Positions 35,287-44,657 of a DNA stretch of 64,000 nucleotides are shown here, piece by piece. This DNA is from Pseudomonas sp. CHM02 (lineage in GTDB: Bacteria; Pseudomonadota; Gammaproteobacteria; Pseudomonadales; Pseudomonadaceae). Position 1 is the first letter of the stretch, and each line of letters opens with the position of its first letter. Under the pieces are notes generated by a model, which saw only the letters and a list, made by a program, of their open reading frames with translations, did not search any database and was not told the DNA's origin. Location of the stretch: assembly GCF_000612585.1 (NCBI RefSeq), contig NZ_JFCA01000010.1, positions 62,001 to 126,000 of the forward strand. The letters run 5' to 3'. Both the position numbers and the translations under genes were made by a program.

Positions 35287-35521
35287 CGTTGTGTACTCCG
35301 TTATTGTTCTTATTTTGGCGAAAACGCTTCGAGGCGTTTTTCGGGTGCTGCGGTTCAGGCAGCTCGGTGGGCATAGACCACCGTGACTGGATGCTAAAGG
35401 GCGAAGCTTTCACTAACCTTTCAGTTGCCTTTCAATGTTTTCAGGCTTCACAGGGCAGGCGGCGCCTGTAAACTGCCCGGCAAAGCGTGGTACCAACCAC
35501 CCCTGACTGAGGTAGAAATCC
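35287..35521. other. Divergent promoter region opdH / tctD
   Basis: 235 bases between the two starts should hold both promoters and the TctD binding sites. The AT-rich stretch near 35300-35330 next to opdH is the likely opdH promoter. An inverted AAACGC...GCGTTT-like pair near 35323-35340 is visible, but no family site was identified. Confidence 0.45.
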
Positions 35522-36193
35522 ATGCGTGTCTTGCTGGTTGAAGACCATCTGCAACTCGCCGAAAGTGTCGCCCAGGCGCTCAAGAGCACGGGTTTGACCG
35601 TTGACGTGCTGCACGATGGCGTGGCGGCGGACCTGGCCTTGAGCAGCGAGGAGTACGCGGCGGCGATTCTCGATGTGGGGCTGCCGCGCATGGATGGTTT
35701 CGAGGTGCTGGCGCGCCTGCGGGCCCGTGGGAAAAATCTGCCGGTACTGATGCTGACGGCGCGCAGTGATGTGAAAGATCGCGTACACGGCCTGAACCTG
35801 GGGGCGGACGACTACCTCGCCAAACCGTTCGAGTTGACGGAATTGGAGGCGCGGGTCAAAGCGTTGCTGCGCCGCAGCGTGTTGGGCGGCGAGCGCCAGC
35901 AGACCTGCGGCGTGTTGGTCTACGACCTCGATACCCGGCGTTTTACCGTGGGCGGCGAGTTGATGACGCTCACTTCCCGTGAGCAAGCAGTGCTTGAAGC
36001 GCTGATCGCCCGCCCTGGCCGGGTGATGAGCAAGGAGCAACTGGCCTCCCAGGTGTTCGGCCTGGACGAAGAAGCCAGCCCCGATGCTATCGAAATCTAC
36101 GTGCACCGCCTGCGCAAGAAACTCGACGGCCAGCCCATCGCCATCGTGACCTTCCGCGGCCTCGGCTATCTGCTGGAAGCCCGCGATGCATAA
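35522..36193 (+). CDS. tctD: Response regulator TctD (OmpR family)
   Basis: 223 residues. The receiver domain has acidic pocket residues in MRVLLVEDHLQ, the phospho-acceptor Asp51 in AILDVGLPRMDGFEVL and the conserved Lys in DDYLAKPFELTE. A winged-helix domain with VHRLRKKLDGQPIAIVTFRG follows. It should activate the opdH-tctCBA operon in response to tricarboxylates sensed by TctE. The stop overlaps the tctE start by eight bases. Confidence 0.93.
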   Translation: MRVLLVEDHLQLAESVAQALKSTGLTVDVLHDGVAADLALSSEEYAAAILDVGLPRMDGFEVLARLRARGKNLPVLMLTARSDVKDRVHGLNLGADDYLAKPFELTELEARVKALLRRSVLGGERQQTCGVLVYDLDTRRFTVGGELMTLTSREQAVLEALIARPGRVMSKEQLASQVFGLDEEASPDAIEIYVHRLRKKLDGQPIAIVTFRGLGYLLEARDA

Positions 36194-37571
36194 GCCCAGC
36201 AGCCTGCGCTGGCGCCTGTTGTGGAACCTGGCGCTGTTGCTGGTGCTGCTGATGTTTGCCAGCGGCATGAGCGCCTACTGGAATGGTCGCGAAGCTGCGG
36301 ACACCGCCTATGACCGCACGCTGCTGGCTTCGGCGCGTACCATCGCTGCCGGCTTGACCCAGGTGGACGGCACCCTGAGCGCCAATGTGCCCTATGTGGC
36401 GCTGGACACCTTTGCCTACGACAGTGCCGGACGCATTTATTACCAGGTCAATGACATCGACCAGAAGCTGATTTCCGGCTACGAAAACCTTCCCGGCCCG
36501 CCGCCCGGTACGCCGCGCACCGATGACTATCCGGCGCTGGCGCGCTTCTACGACGCCGTGTACCAGGGCCAGCAGGTGCGTGTGGTGAGCCTGCTCAAGG
36601 CTGTCTCGGAACCGAACATGAACGGCATGGCGGAAATTCGCGTCGCCGAAACCGACGAGGCGCGCGTGAGCATGGCCCGCAGCCTGATGGCCGATACGTT
36701 GCTGCGCCTGGGCATGCTCGCCGTCGGCGCGTTGCTGCTGGTGTGGTTTGCCGTGAGTGCAGCGTTGCGCCCACTGGAGCGCCTGCGCACGGCGGTGGAA
36801 GAACGCCAGCCTGACGACCTGCGGCCATTGCCCTTGGTGGAAGTGCAGCACGAGTTTGGCCCGTTGGTGCGTTCCCTCAACCATTTCACCGAACGCTTGC
36901 GCGGCCAGTTCGAACGCCAGGCGCAATTTATTGCCGATGCGGCCCATGAACTGCGCACGCCGCTGGCGGCACTCAAGGCGCGGCTGGAACTGGGTTTGCG
37001 CGCCGAAGACCCCGCCACGTGGCGCAGCACCCTGGAAACCGCGGCTCAGGGCACTGACCGCCTGACTCACCTGGCCAATCAATTGTTGTCATTGGCCCGC
37101 ATCGAGAATGGCGCCCGCGCAATTGCCGAGGGCGGCGCGCAGCTACTCGACCTCAGCCAATTGGCCCGTGAGTTGGGTATGGCCATGGCGCCGCTGGCTC
37201 ACGCACGCGGCGTGGCGCTGGCATTGGAAGCCGACGAGCCGGTGTGGCTGCGCGGCGAGCCCACCTTGTTGAACGAGCTATTGAGCAACCTGGTGGACAA
37301 CGCCCTGGCGCACACGCCACCGGGCGGCAATGTGATCCTGCGAGTGACGGCGCCGGCGGTACTGGAAGTGGAAGATGATGGCCCAGGCATCCCACTGGAC
37401 GAGCGGGACCGGGTGTTCGAGCGCTTTTACCGGCGCAGTCAGCAGGGCATGGGGTCGGGGCTGGGGTTGGCGATTGTCGGCGAAATCTGCCGGGCGCACC
37501 TGGCACAGATCAGCCTGCACGATGGCGAGCAGGCCGGGCTGAAAGTGCGGGTGAGCTTTATCGCCGGTTGA
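36186..37571 (+). CDS. tctE: Sensor histidine kinase TctE
   Basis: 461 residues. Two membrane segments, about residues 11-28 and 176-194, enclose a periplasmic sensor domain. The HisKA motif FIADAAHELRTPLAALKARL places phospho-acceptor His254, and the ATPase domain has LLSNLVDNALAHTPPGG (N box), EVEDDGPGIP (G1) and GMGSGLGLAIV (G2). It partners TctD. The overlap with tctD keeps both in fixed ratio. All catalytic motifs are intact. Confidence 0.92.
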   Translation: MHKPSSLRWRLLWNLALLLVLLMFASGMSAYWNGREAADTAYDRTLLASARTIAAGLTQVDGTLSANVPYVALDTFAYDSAGRIYYQVNDIDQKLISGYENLPGPPPGTPRTDDYPALARFYDAVYQGQQVRVVSLLKAVSEPNMNGMAEIRVAETDEARVSMARSLMADTLLRLGMLAVGALLLVWFAVSAALRPLERLRTAVEERQPDDLRPLPLVEVQHEFGPLVRSLNHFTERLRGQFERQAQFIADAAHELRTPLAALKARLELGLRAEDPATWRSTLETAAQGTDRLTHLANQLLSLARIENGARAIAEGGAQLLDLSQLARELGMAMAPLAHARGVALALEADEPVWLRGEPTLLNELLSNLVDNALAHTPPGGNVILRVTAPAVLEVEDDGPGIPLDERDRVFERFYRRSQQGMGSGLGLAIVGEICRAHLAQISLHDGEQAGLKVRVSFIAG

Positions 37572-38393
37572 TCAGTAGAACATCGAACGGGCTTCATCCA
37601 ACTCGGCGCGCAAGGCGTCGCTGTAGGGGTCGACCCGCAGTTTCTTGATCGCTGGCAGTGTGGAGACCGGAATGTTCGCCAATGGGTGATCGGTACCGCG
37701 ATGGCAATACAGCACAGCGACCTGCACCAGGTCGATGTAGTCGAGGCTGGGCGAGTCGCGCTCCAGGTCCAGATAGCGGCCGGGCAGTTTCGCCAGCATT
37801 TCAGGGAAGTCCCAGCCACCCAGCAGTTTGTCGCCCAGTAACGGGTGAATGCTCTCGATGACATGGTTGAGGCTGACCGGGTCCGACAGCAGTTCGTAAT
37901 GGTCTTCGGCATACGTCAGGATCGGCAGCACGCCGATCTGGTGCACCAGCCCGCCGAGGGCTGCCTGGTCCGGCTTGAGCTGGCTGTGGCTGCGGCACAG
38001 GGCGTAACTCACGCCCGCGACTTCCAGGCTGCGGCGCCATACTTCACGCATCTTTTGTTCGACCACGTCGGAGCGTGCGTGGAAGATCTGCTCCATCACC
38101 AGGCCGATCGCCAGGTTGCTGCTGTAATTGGTGCCCAGCCGGGTGATGGCAGTGTGCAGGTCGGTGACTTCCTGGGTCGCACGCAACAACGGGCTGTTGA
38201 CCACTTTGATCAGGCGCGCCGACAGCGCGGTGTCGCGACCGATCACTTTGCTCAAGTGGCTGATGCTGATTTCCGGGTCTTCGGCGGCCTGACGAATGTT
38301 CAGGGCCACTTCCGGCAATGTCGGCAGAACCAGGTCATCATTATCGATGGCCGTTACCAAAGCCTGTTGGACTTTTTCCGCCAGCTTGTTCAT
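37572..38393 (-). CDS. HDOD-domain protein
   Basis: 273 residues. The HDOD domain covers nearly the whole protein: LPTLPEVALNIRQAAEDPEI, IGRDTALSARLIKVVNSPLL and GLVHQIGVLPIL. Such domains resemble HD phosphohydrolases but lack the metal-binding residues and usually act in signalling through protein contacts. No receiver or GGDEF domain is attached. It converges end-to-end with tctE, with no gap. Confidence 0.87.
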   Translation of the reverse strand: MNKLAEKVQQALVTAIDNDDLVLPTLPEVALNIRQAAEDPEISISHLSKVIGRDTALSARLIKVVNSPLLRATQEVTDLHTAITRLGTNYSSNLAIGLVMEQIFHARSDVVEQKMREVWRRSLEVAGVSYALCRSHSQLKPDQAALGGLVHQIGVLPILTYAEDHYELLSDPVSLNHVIESIHPLLGDKLLGGWDFPEMLAKLPGRYLDLERDSPSLDYIDLVQVAVLYCHRGTDHPLANIPVSTLPAIKKLRVDPYSDALRAELDEARSMFY

Positions 38394-38429
38394 TCATGCT
38401 CTCTAGGGTGTTGCAAAAAGGTACGGCGA

Positions 38430-39371
38430 TTAACGCTGGATCTCTCGATCGCGGTCGAGCGTGTAAGGCAGGTCGAGCAGTTGCAAACCGGGGCCTTCGA
38501 GTGTGCCTAAGCGCACATCGCCACTATCGGCAGCTTCGGCTTGCAGCACGGCCAGAAGTTCAACGGTCTGGTCAGCTTTTGCGGCCATGACCACTTCACC
38601 GATCGCGCTGTTGTGGCTGGGTGAAAACAGCGGAGTGCCTGGTTCGGGCATTTCAGGCGCATCGAGGCTCAAGCGATACAGGCGGCGTTTGAGTTTGCCC
38701 AGGTACTGCATGCGCGCGACGATTTCCTGGCCGGTGTAGCAGCCTTTCTTGAAGCTCACGCCGCCCACGGCCTGCAGGTTGAGCATCTGTGGGATGAACA
38801 GTTCACGCGTCTGCGGCATGACCTGGCCAATGCCGGCGCGGATCTGACCCAGCAGCCATTCATTCAGGCCGGCTTGTTGCAGATGCTCGGCCAGTTGGCT
38901 GCGTAGAGTGTCGCCTTGCTCGGCAGGCGCCCAGAGTTCGGCGCGGCCAGGGGAAACGCGAACGGCGATCAAGGCATCGGTGCGGGCGACGCTGTCGGTG
39001 TCGGCCGATAGTTGCAGGCCAAGGCGGGTCAGGGCCTCGTCCGCATTCACCAGGCCGAAACGCACCCAGGCGGCGCTCTCGTCGGTGAGTTTGGATTTGG
39101 AGAACACGGCGTACTTCTTCAAGTCTGCCAGTTGTGGCTCCAGCAACTCGGTGGCCATGGCCAGCAACACGCCGTCACCTTGCAGCAGGATGCGAAAGCT
39201 CGATTGCATGCGCCCTTTTTGCGTGCAGCGCGCGCCAAGGCTCGCCTGGGTGTCGCTCAGGTAGTTGAGGTTGCAGGTCAGTTGGCCCTGAAGGAATTTG
39301 GCAGCGTCGGCGCCGCGGACGGCGAGAACGCCTTCGTGGGACAGGGAGCAGAAGAAAGCAGAGTCAGCCAT
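38430..39371 (-). CDS. ygfZ: tRNA-modifying / Fe-S assembly protein YgfZ
   Basis: 313 residues. This folate-dependent GcvT-fold protein helps maintain Fe-S enzymes such as MiaB. The diagnostic motif K-G-C-Y-T-G-Q-E lies at residues 209-216 with Cys211, followed by VARMQYLGKLKRRLYRL. The N-terminal FLQGQLTCNLNYLSDTQASL is also typical. It is divergent from sdhE, the same neighbourhood as in E. coli and other pseudomonads. Confidence 0.92.
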   Translation of the reverse strand: MADSAFFCSLSHEGVLAVRGADAAKFLQGQLTCNLNYLSDTQASLGARCTQKGRMQSSFRILLQGDGVLLAMATELLEPQLADLKKYAVFSKSKLTDESAAWVRFGLVNADEALTRLGLQLSADTDSVARTDALIAVRVSPGRAELWAPAEQGDTLRSQLAEHLQQAGLNEWLLGQIRAGIGQVMPQTRELFIPQMLNLQAVGGVSFKKGCYTGQEIVARMQYLGKLKRRLYRLSLDAPEMPEPGTPLFSPSHNSAIGEVVMAAKADQTVELLAVLQAEAADSGDVRLGTLEGPGLQLLDLPYTLDRDREIQR

Positions 39372-39511
39372 GGGTCATCGCAGGTCAAAAAGTCATGAGT
39401 GCATCATAGAGGGGCGCCCGGCAAATGGATAGTTTCCGTAGGGGGCGACCAAAGCCGACTGTTCCGGTGTCGTCGGGCCTGTATACTTGCCGCCTATTTG
39501 AGGAGCGCTCC

Positions 39512-39766
39512 ATGGTCGAAGAAGTAGAAATCAATCGCCTCTACTGGCACAGCCGTCGTGGCATGCTGGAGTTGGATGTGTTGTTGGTGCCTTTCACCAA
39601 AGAAGTGTACGCGACGCTCAATCAGGTGGATCGCGACCTCTACGTCAGGTTGCTGACTTGCGAGGATCAGGACATGTTCGGCTGGTTCATGGAGCGCGCC
39701 GAATCTGAAGATCCGGAGCTTCAGCGCATGGTTCGGATGATCCTGGATCGTGTCCAGCCCAAGTAA
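39512..39766 (+). CDS. sdhE: Succinate dehydrogenase assembly factor SdhE
   Basis: 84 residues. SdhE promotes covalent FAD attachment to SdhA and FrdA. The invariant RGM motif lies in [18 protein letters not shown], and [13 protein letters not shown] is the second conserved block. The ATG at 39512 follows GAGGA; the frame upstream to 39425 is not coding. The ygfX start lies inside its 3' end. Confidence 0.93.
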   Translation: MVEEVEINRLYWHSRRGMLELDVLLVPFTKEVYATLNQVDRDLYVRLLTCEDQDMFGWFMERAESEDPELQRMVRMILDRVQPK

Positions 39767-40196
39767 TAGCTTCGAATGCCGCTGGCAGGCCTCACGGCTG
39801 TTGCTGGCGGCGTATCTCCTTGCCCAGCTGTTTGCGCTGGGTGCGCTGTTATTGATGGATTTGCCTTATTCAAACCTTGGCCTGTTGCTGTGCCTGGCGC
39901 ACGCCGCTTGGGTTTTGCCGCGTTCTGTCCTGTTGACTCACCGTTCGTCGATTAGTGGCCTGCGTCGCGACGCGGATGGCTGGCAGTTATTCAATGCCGA
40001 ACAAGGCTGGCACAGCGTGCAGTTGCGTCCCGATAGTCTCGCCCTGCCGTTGATTGTCGTGCTGCGTTATCGGGTGCAGGGCGAATGGCGGGTGCGTTCG
40101 GTGTGTGTGCCCAGGGATTCGCAGGTCGCCGATGTGCATCGGCGCCTGCGGGTACGCCTGAAGTTCAGCCGCCGTAGGTGGTTGGCACCAGAATAG
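39750..40196 (+). CDS. ygfX: YgfX/CptA-family membrane protein
   Basis: 148 residues. Two membrane segments near residues 16-36 and 40-57 are followed by a beta-rich soluble tail ([20 protein letters not shown]). In E. coli this family partners SdhE, and a toxin role was proposed but is debated. It starts with GTG at 39750, overlapping sdhE by 17 bases, so it is translationally coupled. Its last 32 bases overlap the 3' end of nadB on the opposite strand. Confidence 0.82.
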   Translation: MSSPSNSFECRWQASRLLLAAYLLAQLFALGALLLMDLPYSNLGLLLCLAHAAWVLPRSVLLTHRSSISGLRRDADGWQLFNAEQGWHSVQLRPDSLALPLIVVLRYRVQGEWRVRSVCVPRDSQVADVHRRLRVRLKFSRRRWLAPE

Positions 40197-41781
40197 TGTC
40201 GCGGGCCTCGGGCAGCATCTGCGGGTAGTCGAGGGTGTAGTGCAGGCCACGGCTTTCCTTGCGCTCCATCGCCGAACGGATCATCAGCTCGGCCACCTGC
40301 GCCAGGTTGCGCAACTCGATCAGGTCGCGGCTGACTTTGTAGTTGCTGTAGAACTCGTCGATCTCATCCAGCAGCAGCCGTACGCGATGTTGCGCGCGTT
40401 GCAGGCGCTTGTTGGTGCGCACGATCCCTACGTAGTCCCACATGAAGCGGCGCAGTTCGTCCCAGTTGTGCGCGATGATCACGTCTTCGTCCGAATCGGT
40501 GACCTGGCTCGCATCCCAGCGGGGCAGGGCGGCGGGCACGGGCGTGCGTGGCAGTTTTTCGAGAATGTGCGCCGCCGCAGAGCGCGCATAGACGAAGCAT
40601 TCGAGCAGCGAGTTGCTGGCCATGCGGTTGGCGCCGTGCAGGCCGGTAAAGCTGGTTTCGCCAATCGCATACAGGCCCGGGACGTCGGTGCGGCCATGCT
40701 GGTCGACCATCACGCCGCCGCAGGTGTAGTGCGCTGCGGGTACCACCGGGATCGGGCCTTTGGTGATGTCGATGTTGAACGCCAGGCAGCGCTCGTAGAC
40801 GGTGGGGAAGTGGGTCTTGATGAAGGCTTCGGGCTTGTGGCTGATGTCCAGATAGACGCAATCGATGCCCAGGCGCTTCATTTCATGGTCGATGGCGCGG
40901 GCGACGATATCGCGTGGGGCCAGTTCGGCGCGTGGGTCGAAGCGCTGCATGAAGCGTTCGCCGTTGGGCAGCTTCAGGTGGGCGCCTTCGCCACGCAGGG
41001 CTTCGGTGATCAGGAAACTCTTGGCCTGAGGGTGGTACAGGCAGGTGGGGTGGAACTGGTTGAACTCCAGGTTCGCCACCCGGCAGCCGGAACGCCAGGC
41101 CATGGCGATGCCGTCACCACAGGCGCCGTCGGGGTTGCTGGTGTAGAGGTAAACCTTGGCCGCGCCACCGGAGGCGAGGATGGTGAAGCGCGCACCGTAG
41201 GTGTCGACTTCGCCGCTGCCACGGTTGAGTACGTAGGCGCCAAGGCAGCGCTCGCCGTCGAGGCCCAGGCGTTTTTCGGTGATCAGGTCGACGGCGACGC
41301 GTTGCTCCAGCAGTTCGATGTTGGGGCGTTGACGGGCTTGTTCGAGTAGCGTCTTGAAGATCGCGGCGCCGGTGGCGTCGGCGGCGTGGATGATACGACG
41401 GTGACTGTGGCCGCCTTCGCGAGTCAGGTGGAACTCGAAACCGCCATCATCGCTGCCTGCGTGTTCGTCACGGGTGAACGGCACGCCCTGGTCGATCAGC
41501 CACTGGATCGCCTCGCGGCTGTGCTCGACGGTGAAGCGCACCGCCTCTTCATTGCACAGGCCGCCACCGGCGTTGAGGGTGTCTTCGACGTGGGATTGCA
41601 CCGTGTCGGTGTCGTCCAGCACGGCAGCGACACCGCCCTGGGCCCAGAACGTCGAGCCATTGGCCAGATCGCCTTTGCTCAGTACCGCAATGCGCAGGTG
41701 GCTGGGGAGGGTCAGCGCAAGGCTCAATCCGGCCGCGCCGCTACCGATCACCAGGACATCGTGTTGAAACTGTTGGCTCAT
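40165..41781 (-). CDS. nadB: L-aspartate oxidase NadB
   Basis: 538 residues. It oxidises aspartate to iminoaspartate, the first step of NAD synthesis. The FAD-binding Rossmann motif is [20 protein letters not shown] at the N-terminus. [37 protein letters not shown] and the C-terminal [20 protein letters not shown] are diagnostic for the NadB/SdhA flavoprotein group. The gene is divergent from algU across a 462-base region, the conserved order in Pseudomonas. Confidence 0.95.
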   Translation of the reverse strand: MSQQFQHDVLVIGSGAAGLSLALTLPSHLRIAVLSKGDLANGSTFWAQGGVAAVLDDTDTVQSHVEDTLNAGGGLCNEEAVRFTVEHSREAIQWLIDQGVPFTRDEHAGSDDGGFEFHLTREGGHSHRRIIHAADATGAAIFKTLLEQARQRPNIELLEQRVAVDLITEKRLGLDGERCLGAYVLNRGSGEVDTYGARFTILASGGAAKVYLYTSNPDGACGDGIAMAWRSGCRVANLEFNQFHPTCLYHPQAKSFLITEALRGEGAHLKLPNGERFMQRFDPRAELAPRDIVARAIDHEMKRLGIDCVYLDISHKPEAFIKTHFPTVYERCLAFNIDITKGPIPVVPAAHYTCGGVMVDQHGRTDVPGLYAIGETSFTGLHGANRMASNSLLECFVYARSAAAHILEKLPRTPVPAALPRWDASQVTDSDEDVIIAHNWDELRRFMWDYVGIVRTNKRLQRAQHRVRLLLDEIDEFYSNYKVSRDLIELRNLAQVAELMIRSAMERKESRGLHYTLDYPQMLPEARDTILVPTTYGG

Positions 41782-41963
41782 TGGAAGGATTCCGCAAAAA
41801 GCGATCCGAAGAGGTGGCGCTAACAGGACGCCTGGATCGGCGAATCAAAGGGTCACACGGGCTACTAGTATATAGAGGGGTGGAGCGGCACAATAGCCGG
41901 GCATTCGTGGCAATGTGAGATTACGGTGCACGGCTTGGGTAAAATCGACGGGTTATTGAAACG

Positions 41964-41991
41964 GAACTTTTTGCATAAGCCCCGACTCAAT
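41964..41991 (+). promoter_or_regulatory. AlgU (sigma-22)-type promoter, distal
   Basis: GAACTT at 41964-41969, a 17-base spacer, and TCAA at 41987-41990 fit the AlgU/RpoE consensus GAACTT-N16/17-TCnnA. It lies about 250 bases before algU, consistent with autogenous control of the operon. Confidence 0.7.
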
Positions 41992-42157
41992 AGCAGGTTG
42001 CCCGAAAGCTGGGAAAACGTTGAGTTTATTGGCCCGTCGGGAGCATTGGACGCGTCAGAAAACCGGCGACAAGATTATTCGCGCAGTCGGCGTTGGCCGT
42101 ACTGCGTTTTTCGTGTGTGCCAAATCAGTGCGTGCCGGAAACTTGCTTGGAGGGGGA

Positions 42158-42184
42158 GAACTTTTGCGAAAAGACCGAGTCTAT
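42158..42184 (+). promoter_or_regulatory. AlgU (sigma-22)-type promoter, proximal
   Basis: GAACTT at 42158-42163, a 16-base spacer and TCTAT at 42180-42184 form a second match to the AlgU consensus, about 60 bases before the algU start codon. GAAACTT slightly upstream (near 42139) is a weaker partial match. Confidence 0.6.
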
Positions 42185-42243
42185 GTTTGCAAGCCTGATC
42201 GTTTAGTTATGCAAGCCTCCTTCAAGCACAACGAGGAGTGTTC

Positions 42244-42825
42244 ATGCTAACCCAGGAAGAGGATCAGCAGCTGGTCGAGCGCGTTCAACGCGGCGACAAG
42301 CGAGCTTTTGATCTGCTAGTGCTGAAATACCAGCACAAAATTCTCGGGTTGATCGTGCGGTTTGTGCACGACACCCATGAAGCGCAGGACGTTGCACAGG
42401 AAGCCTTTATCAAGGCTTATCGTGCACTTGGTAACTTTCGCGGTGACAGTGCGTTCTACACGTGGTTGTACCGCATCGCCATCAACACGGCGAAGAACTA
42501 TCTGGTGTCTCGCGGACGCCGCCCACCAGATAGTGATGTTAGTTCGGAAGATGCAGAATTTTACGATGGTGATCACGGCCTCAAAGATCTCGAGTCGCCG
42601 GAGCGTGCATTGCTGCGCGACGAGATCGAAGGCACCGTTCATCGCACAATTCAACAGCTGCCAGAAGATTTACGTACGGCGTTAACTTTACGTGAATTCG
42701 ATGGTCTGAGTTACGAAGACATTGCGAGCGTCATGCAGTGTCCGGTGGGGACTGTAAGGTCACGGATTTTCCGGGCCCGGGAAGCCATCGATAAAGCCTT
42801 GCAACCGTTGTTGCAAGAAAACTAA
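42244..42825 (+). CDS. algU: Extracytoplasmic sigma factor AlgU (RpoE)
   Basis: 193 residues, exactly the AlgU length, from the ATG at 42244 with GAGGAG upstream (a GTG at 42238 overlaps that site). Region 2 has YTWLYRIAINTAKNYLVSRG and FVHDTHEAQDVAQEAFIKAY; region 4 has LREFDGLSYEDIASVMQCPV with GTVRSRIFRAREAIDKAL. AlgU directs the envelope-stress and alginate regulon and is held by MucA. Two promoters of its own type precede it. Confidence 0.97.
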   Translation: MLTQEEDQQLVERVQRGDKRAFDLLVLKYQHKILGLIVRFVHDTHEAQDVAQEAFIKAYRALGNFRGDSAFYTWLYRIAINTAKNYLVSRGRRPPDSDVSSEDAEFYDGDHGLKDLESPERALLRDEIEGTVHRTIQQLPEDLRTALTLREFDGLSYEDIASVMQCPVGTVRSRIFRAREAIDKALQPLLQEN

Positions 42826-42857
42826 AGACAGCGGCGACAGCCAAGAGAGGAACCGCC

Positions 42858-43445
42858 ATGAGTCGTGATGCCCTGCAGGAATCGCTGTCCGCAGTGATGG
42901 ATAACGAAGCGGATGAACTGGAACTTCGTCGAGTGCTCAACGCATTTGACGATGCCGAAACCCGTGATACCTGGTCTCGTTACCAAGTCGCTCGGGCGGT
43001 GATGCACAAGGATCTTCTAATCCCTCGTCTGGATATTGCTGCGGCCGTTTCTGCTGCGCTGGCTGATGAAGCCGTTCCGGCAAAAGCTGCTCGTGGTCCA
43101 TGGCGTAGCCTGGGCCGTCTGGCTGTCGCTGCCTCGGTGACCGTTGCAGTGTTGGCCGGTGTTCGCCTGTACAACCAGGACGAAATCGCTGGTGCCGAAC
43201 TGGCTCAACAGACTCAGCAGCCGGTCATGGCTGGTCCACAAGTAAAAGGCCCTGCGGTATTGGCCGGCTACAAGGAAAGCTCTGACACCACCGGCCCTAT
43301 GGCCAACGGTGTGTTGCAAGGGCAATCCGGCTGGCAAGACCAGCGTCTTCCAGGCTACCTGCGCCAACACGCACAGGAATCGGCCCTGAAAGGCACTGAA
43401 AGCGCTCTGCCATACGCTCGTGCGGCAAGCCTGGAAAACCGCTAA
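42858..43445 (+). CDS. mucA: Anti-sigma factor MucA
   Basis: 195 residues. The cytoplasmic N-terminal part MSRDALQESLSAVMDNEADE to about residue 80 is the RseA-type AlgU-binding domain. One membrane helix spans about residues 87-105 (GRLAVAASVTVAVLAGVRLY), and the rest is periplasmic. Proteolysis by AlgW/MucP releases AlgU, and mucA mutations cause mucoidy in P. aeruginosa. The frame is intact here. It lies 32 bases after algU. Confidence 0.95.
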   Translation: MSRDALQESLSAVMDNEADELELRRVLNAFDDAETRDTWSRYQVARAVMHKDLLIPRLDIAAAVSAALADEAVPAKAARGPWRSLGRLAVAASVTVAVLAGVRLYNQDEIAGAELAQQTQQPVMAGPQVKGPAVLAGYKESSDTTGPMANGVLQGQSGWQDQRLPGYLRQHAQESALKGTESALPYARAASLENR

Positions 43446-43460
43446 TCCGTAAGGAGCTCT

Positions 43461-44423
43461 ATGCGAGCCATACCGCTCCTTACGCTTTTGCTCAGTGGTT
43501 GGTTTGCACTCCCCGCCCATGCCGATGAAGCCCAAGACTGGCTGACTCGACTTGGGCGTGCAGAGCAGCAGCAAAGCTTTCAAGGTACGTTCGTCTATGA
43601 ACGTAACGGCAGTTTTTCCACCCATGATATCTGGCATCGTGTCCAGGATGGTCAGGTCCGTGAGCGGCTCTTGCAGCTTGATGGTTCTGCCCAGGAAGTC
43701 GTGCGGCTGGATGGCCGGACGCAATGTGTCAGCGGCACCCTCGTCGCAGGCCTTGGCAATTCGCGTGATGCACCATCACGTGCGCTTGATCCGCAAAAAC
43801 TCAATCAATTCTACGAACTGGCCGTCATCGGCAAATCGCGCGTGGCCGGTAGAAATGCCGTCATCGTATCGATCACGCCGCGCGACCAGTACCGTTATGG
43901 TTTTGAGCTGCATCTGGATCGAGAGACCGCGCTGCCGCTCAAATCCCTGCTGCTGAACGATCAAGGGCAATTGCTGGAGCGTTTCCAGTTCACACGGTTG
44001 GATACTTCGCAGATACCTGATGATCGCGATCTACAGCCCAGCAGTGAATGCACGCCTATTGCCGCCACCAATAGCAAAGCGCCAGAAGTGCAGTCTACCG
44101 AGACGTGGCATATGGAATGGCTGCCGCCGGGCTTTCAGCTGACCAATACCAGCGCCCGCAGGGACACCCAGACCAAAGCGACAGTCGACAGCCTGATGTA
44201 TGAAGATGGCCTGGCACGTTTCTCGGTGTTCCTTGAGCCGATCAGTGATGCGAGCGTCACCGAAACCCGTACTCAGCTTGGCCCAACGGTTGCGGTATCC
44301 CGGCGCCTCAACACGGTGGACGGCGAGATGATGGTGACGGTGGTGGGTGAGATTCCGATCGGCACCGCAGAACGTATCGCGTTGTCGGTGCGCGGTGAAA
44401 AAAAGCCAGCCACCCAGCCGTGA
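43461..44423 (+). CDS. mucB: Periplasmic regulator MucB (RseB-like)
   Basis: 320 residues. A cleaved signal peptide ends near LPAHADEAQD. The large N-terminal domain with FQGTFVYERNGSFSTHDIWH and the C-terminal YEDGLARFSVFLEP fit RseB/MucB, which binds MucA in the periplasm and protects it from AlgW. It senses lipidic envelope signals in related systems. It starts 15 bases after mucA in the same operon. Confidence 0.93.
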   Translation: MRAIPLLTLLLSGWFALPAHADEAQDWLTRLGRAEQQQSFQGTFVYERNGSFSTHDIWHRVQDGQVRERLLQLDGSAQEVVRLDGRTQCVSGTLVAGLGNSRDAPSRALDPQKLNQFYELAVIGKSRVAGRNAVIVSITPRDQYRYGFELHLDRETALPLKSLLLNDQGQLLERFQFTRLDTSQIPDDRDLQPSSECTPIAATNSKAPEVQSTETWHMEWLPPGFQLTNTSARRDTQTKATVDSLMYEDGLARFSVFLEPISDASVTETRTQLGPTVAVSRRLNTVDGEMMVTVVGEIPIGTAERIALSVRGEKKPATQP

Positions 44424-44657
44424 GTCGTTAATCCTATGTTCATCCTGACGTTTCACTGTATTTGCATGCCAGGTTGGCTGCCGAGAGCATGAAATGTCTG
44501 GATCAGTATTTTCACTTGCAAAAAACTCTCATGTTTTTTATAGGTCAGGGCTTGTCGGCTCTGGCCTTGTTTTGTTCGCGGAACAAAGATGTCGGTCGCA
44601 GTTTCCGGCGTTTCTTGAACCCTGTCGCTCAACCCTGCTCGTCGTAACGGGAGCTGT
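44424..44657 (+). other. mucB-mucD gap, possible internal promoter
   Basis: The gap of 234 bases has no MucC-like frame; P. aeruginosa carries mucC (about 150 residues) here. TTGCAA near 44516 with TATAGG about 20 bases later resembles a vegetative promoter that could supply mucD separately. Confidence 0.4.

Larger units (their letters stand above)
41782..42243. other. nadB-algU intergenic region
   Basis: The 462 bases hold at least two AlgU-type promoters directed at algU (separate entries) and the leftward nadB promoter. Small frames inside this region, such as those from 41926 and 42020, have no ribosome site or familiar sequence. The length is typical for an algU leader with several transcription starts. 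Confidence 0.6.

Noticed and set aside
41926..42250. Small frames between nadB and algU
   Set aside because: They overlap the two AlgU-type promoters and have no plausible ribosome site or familiar sequence.
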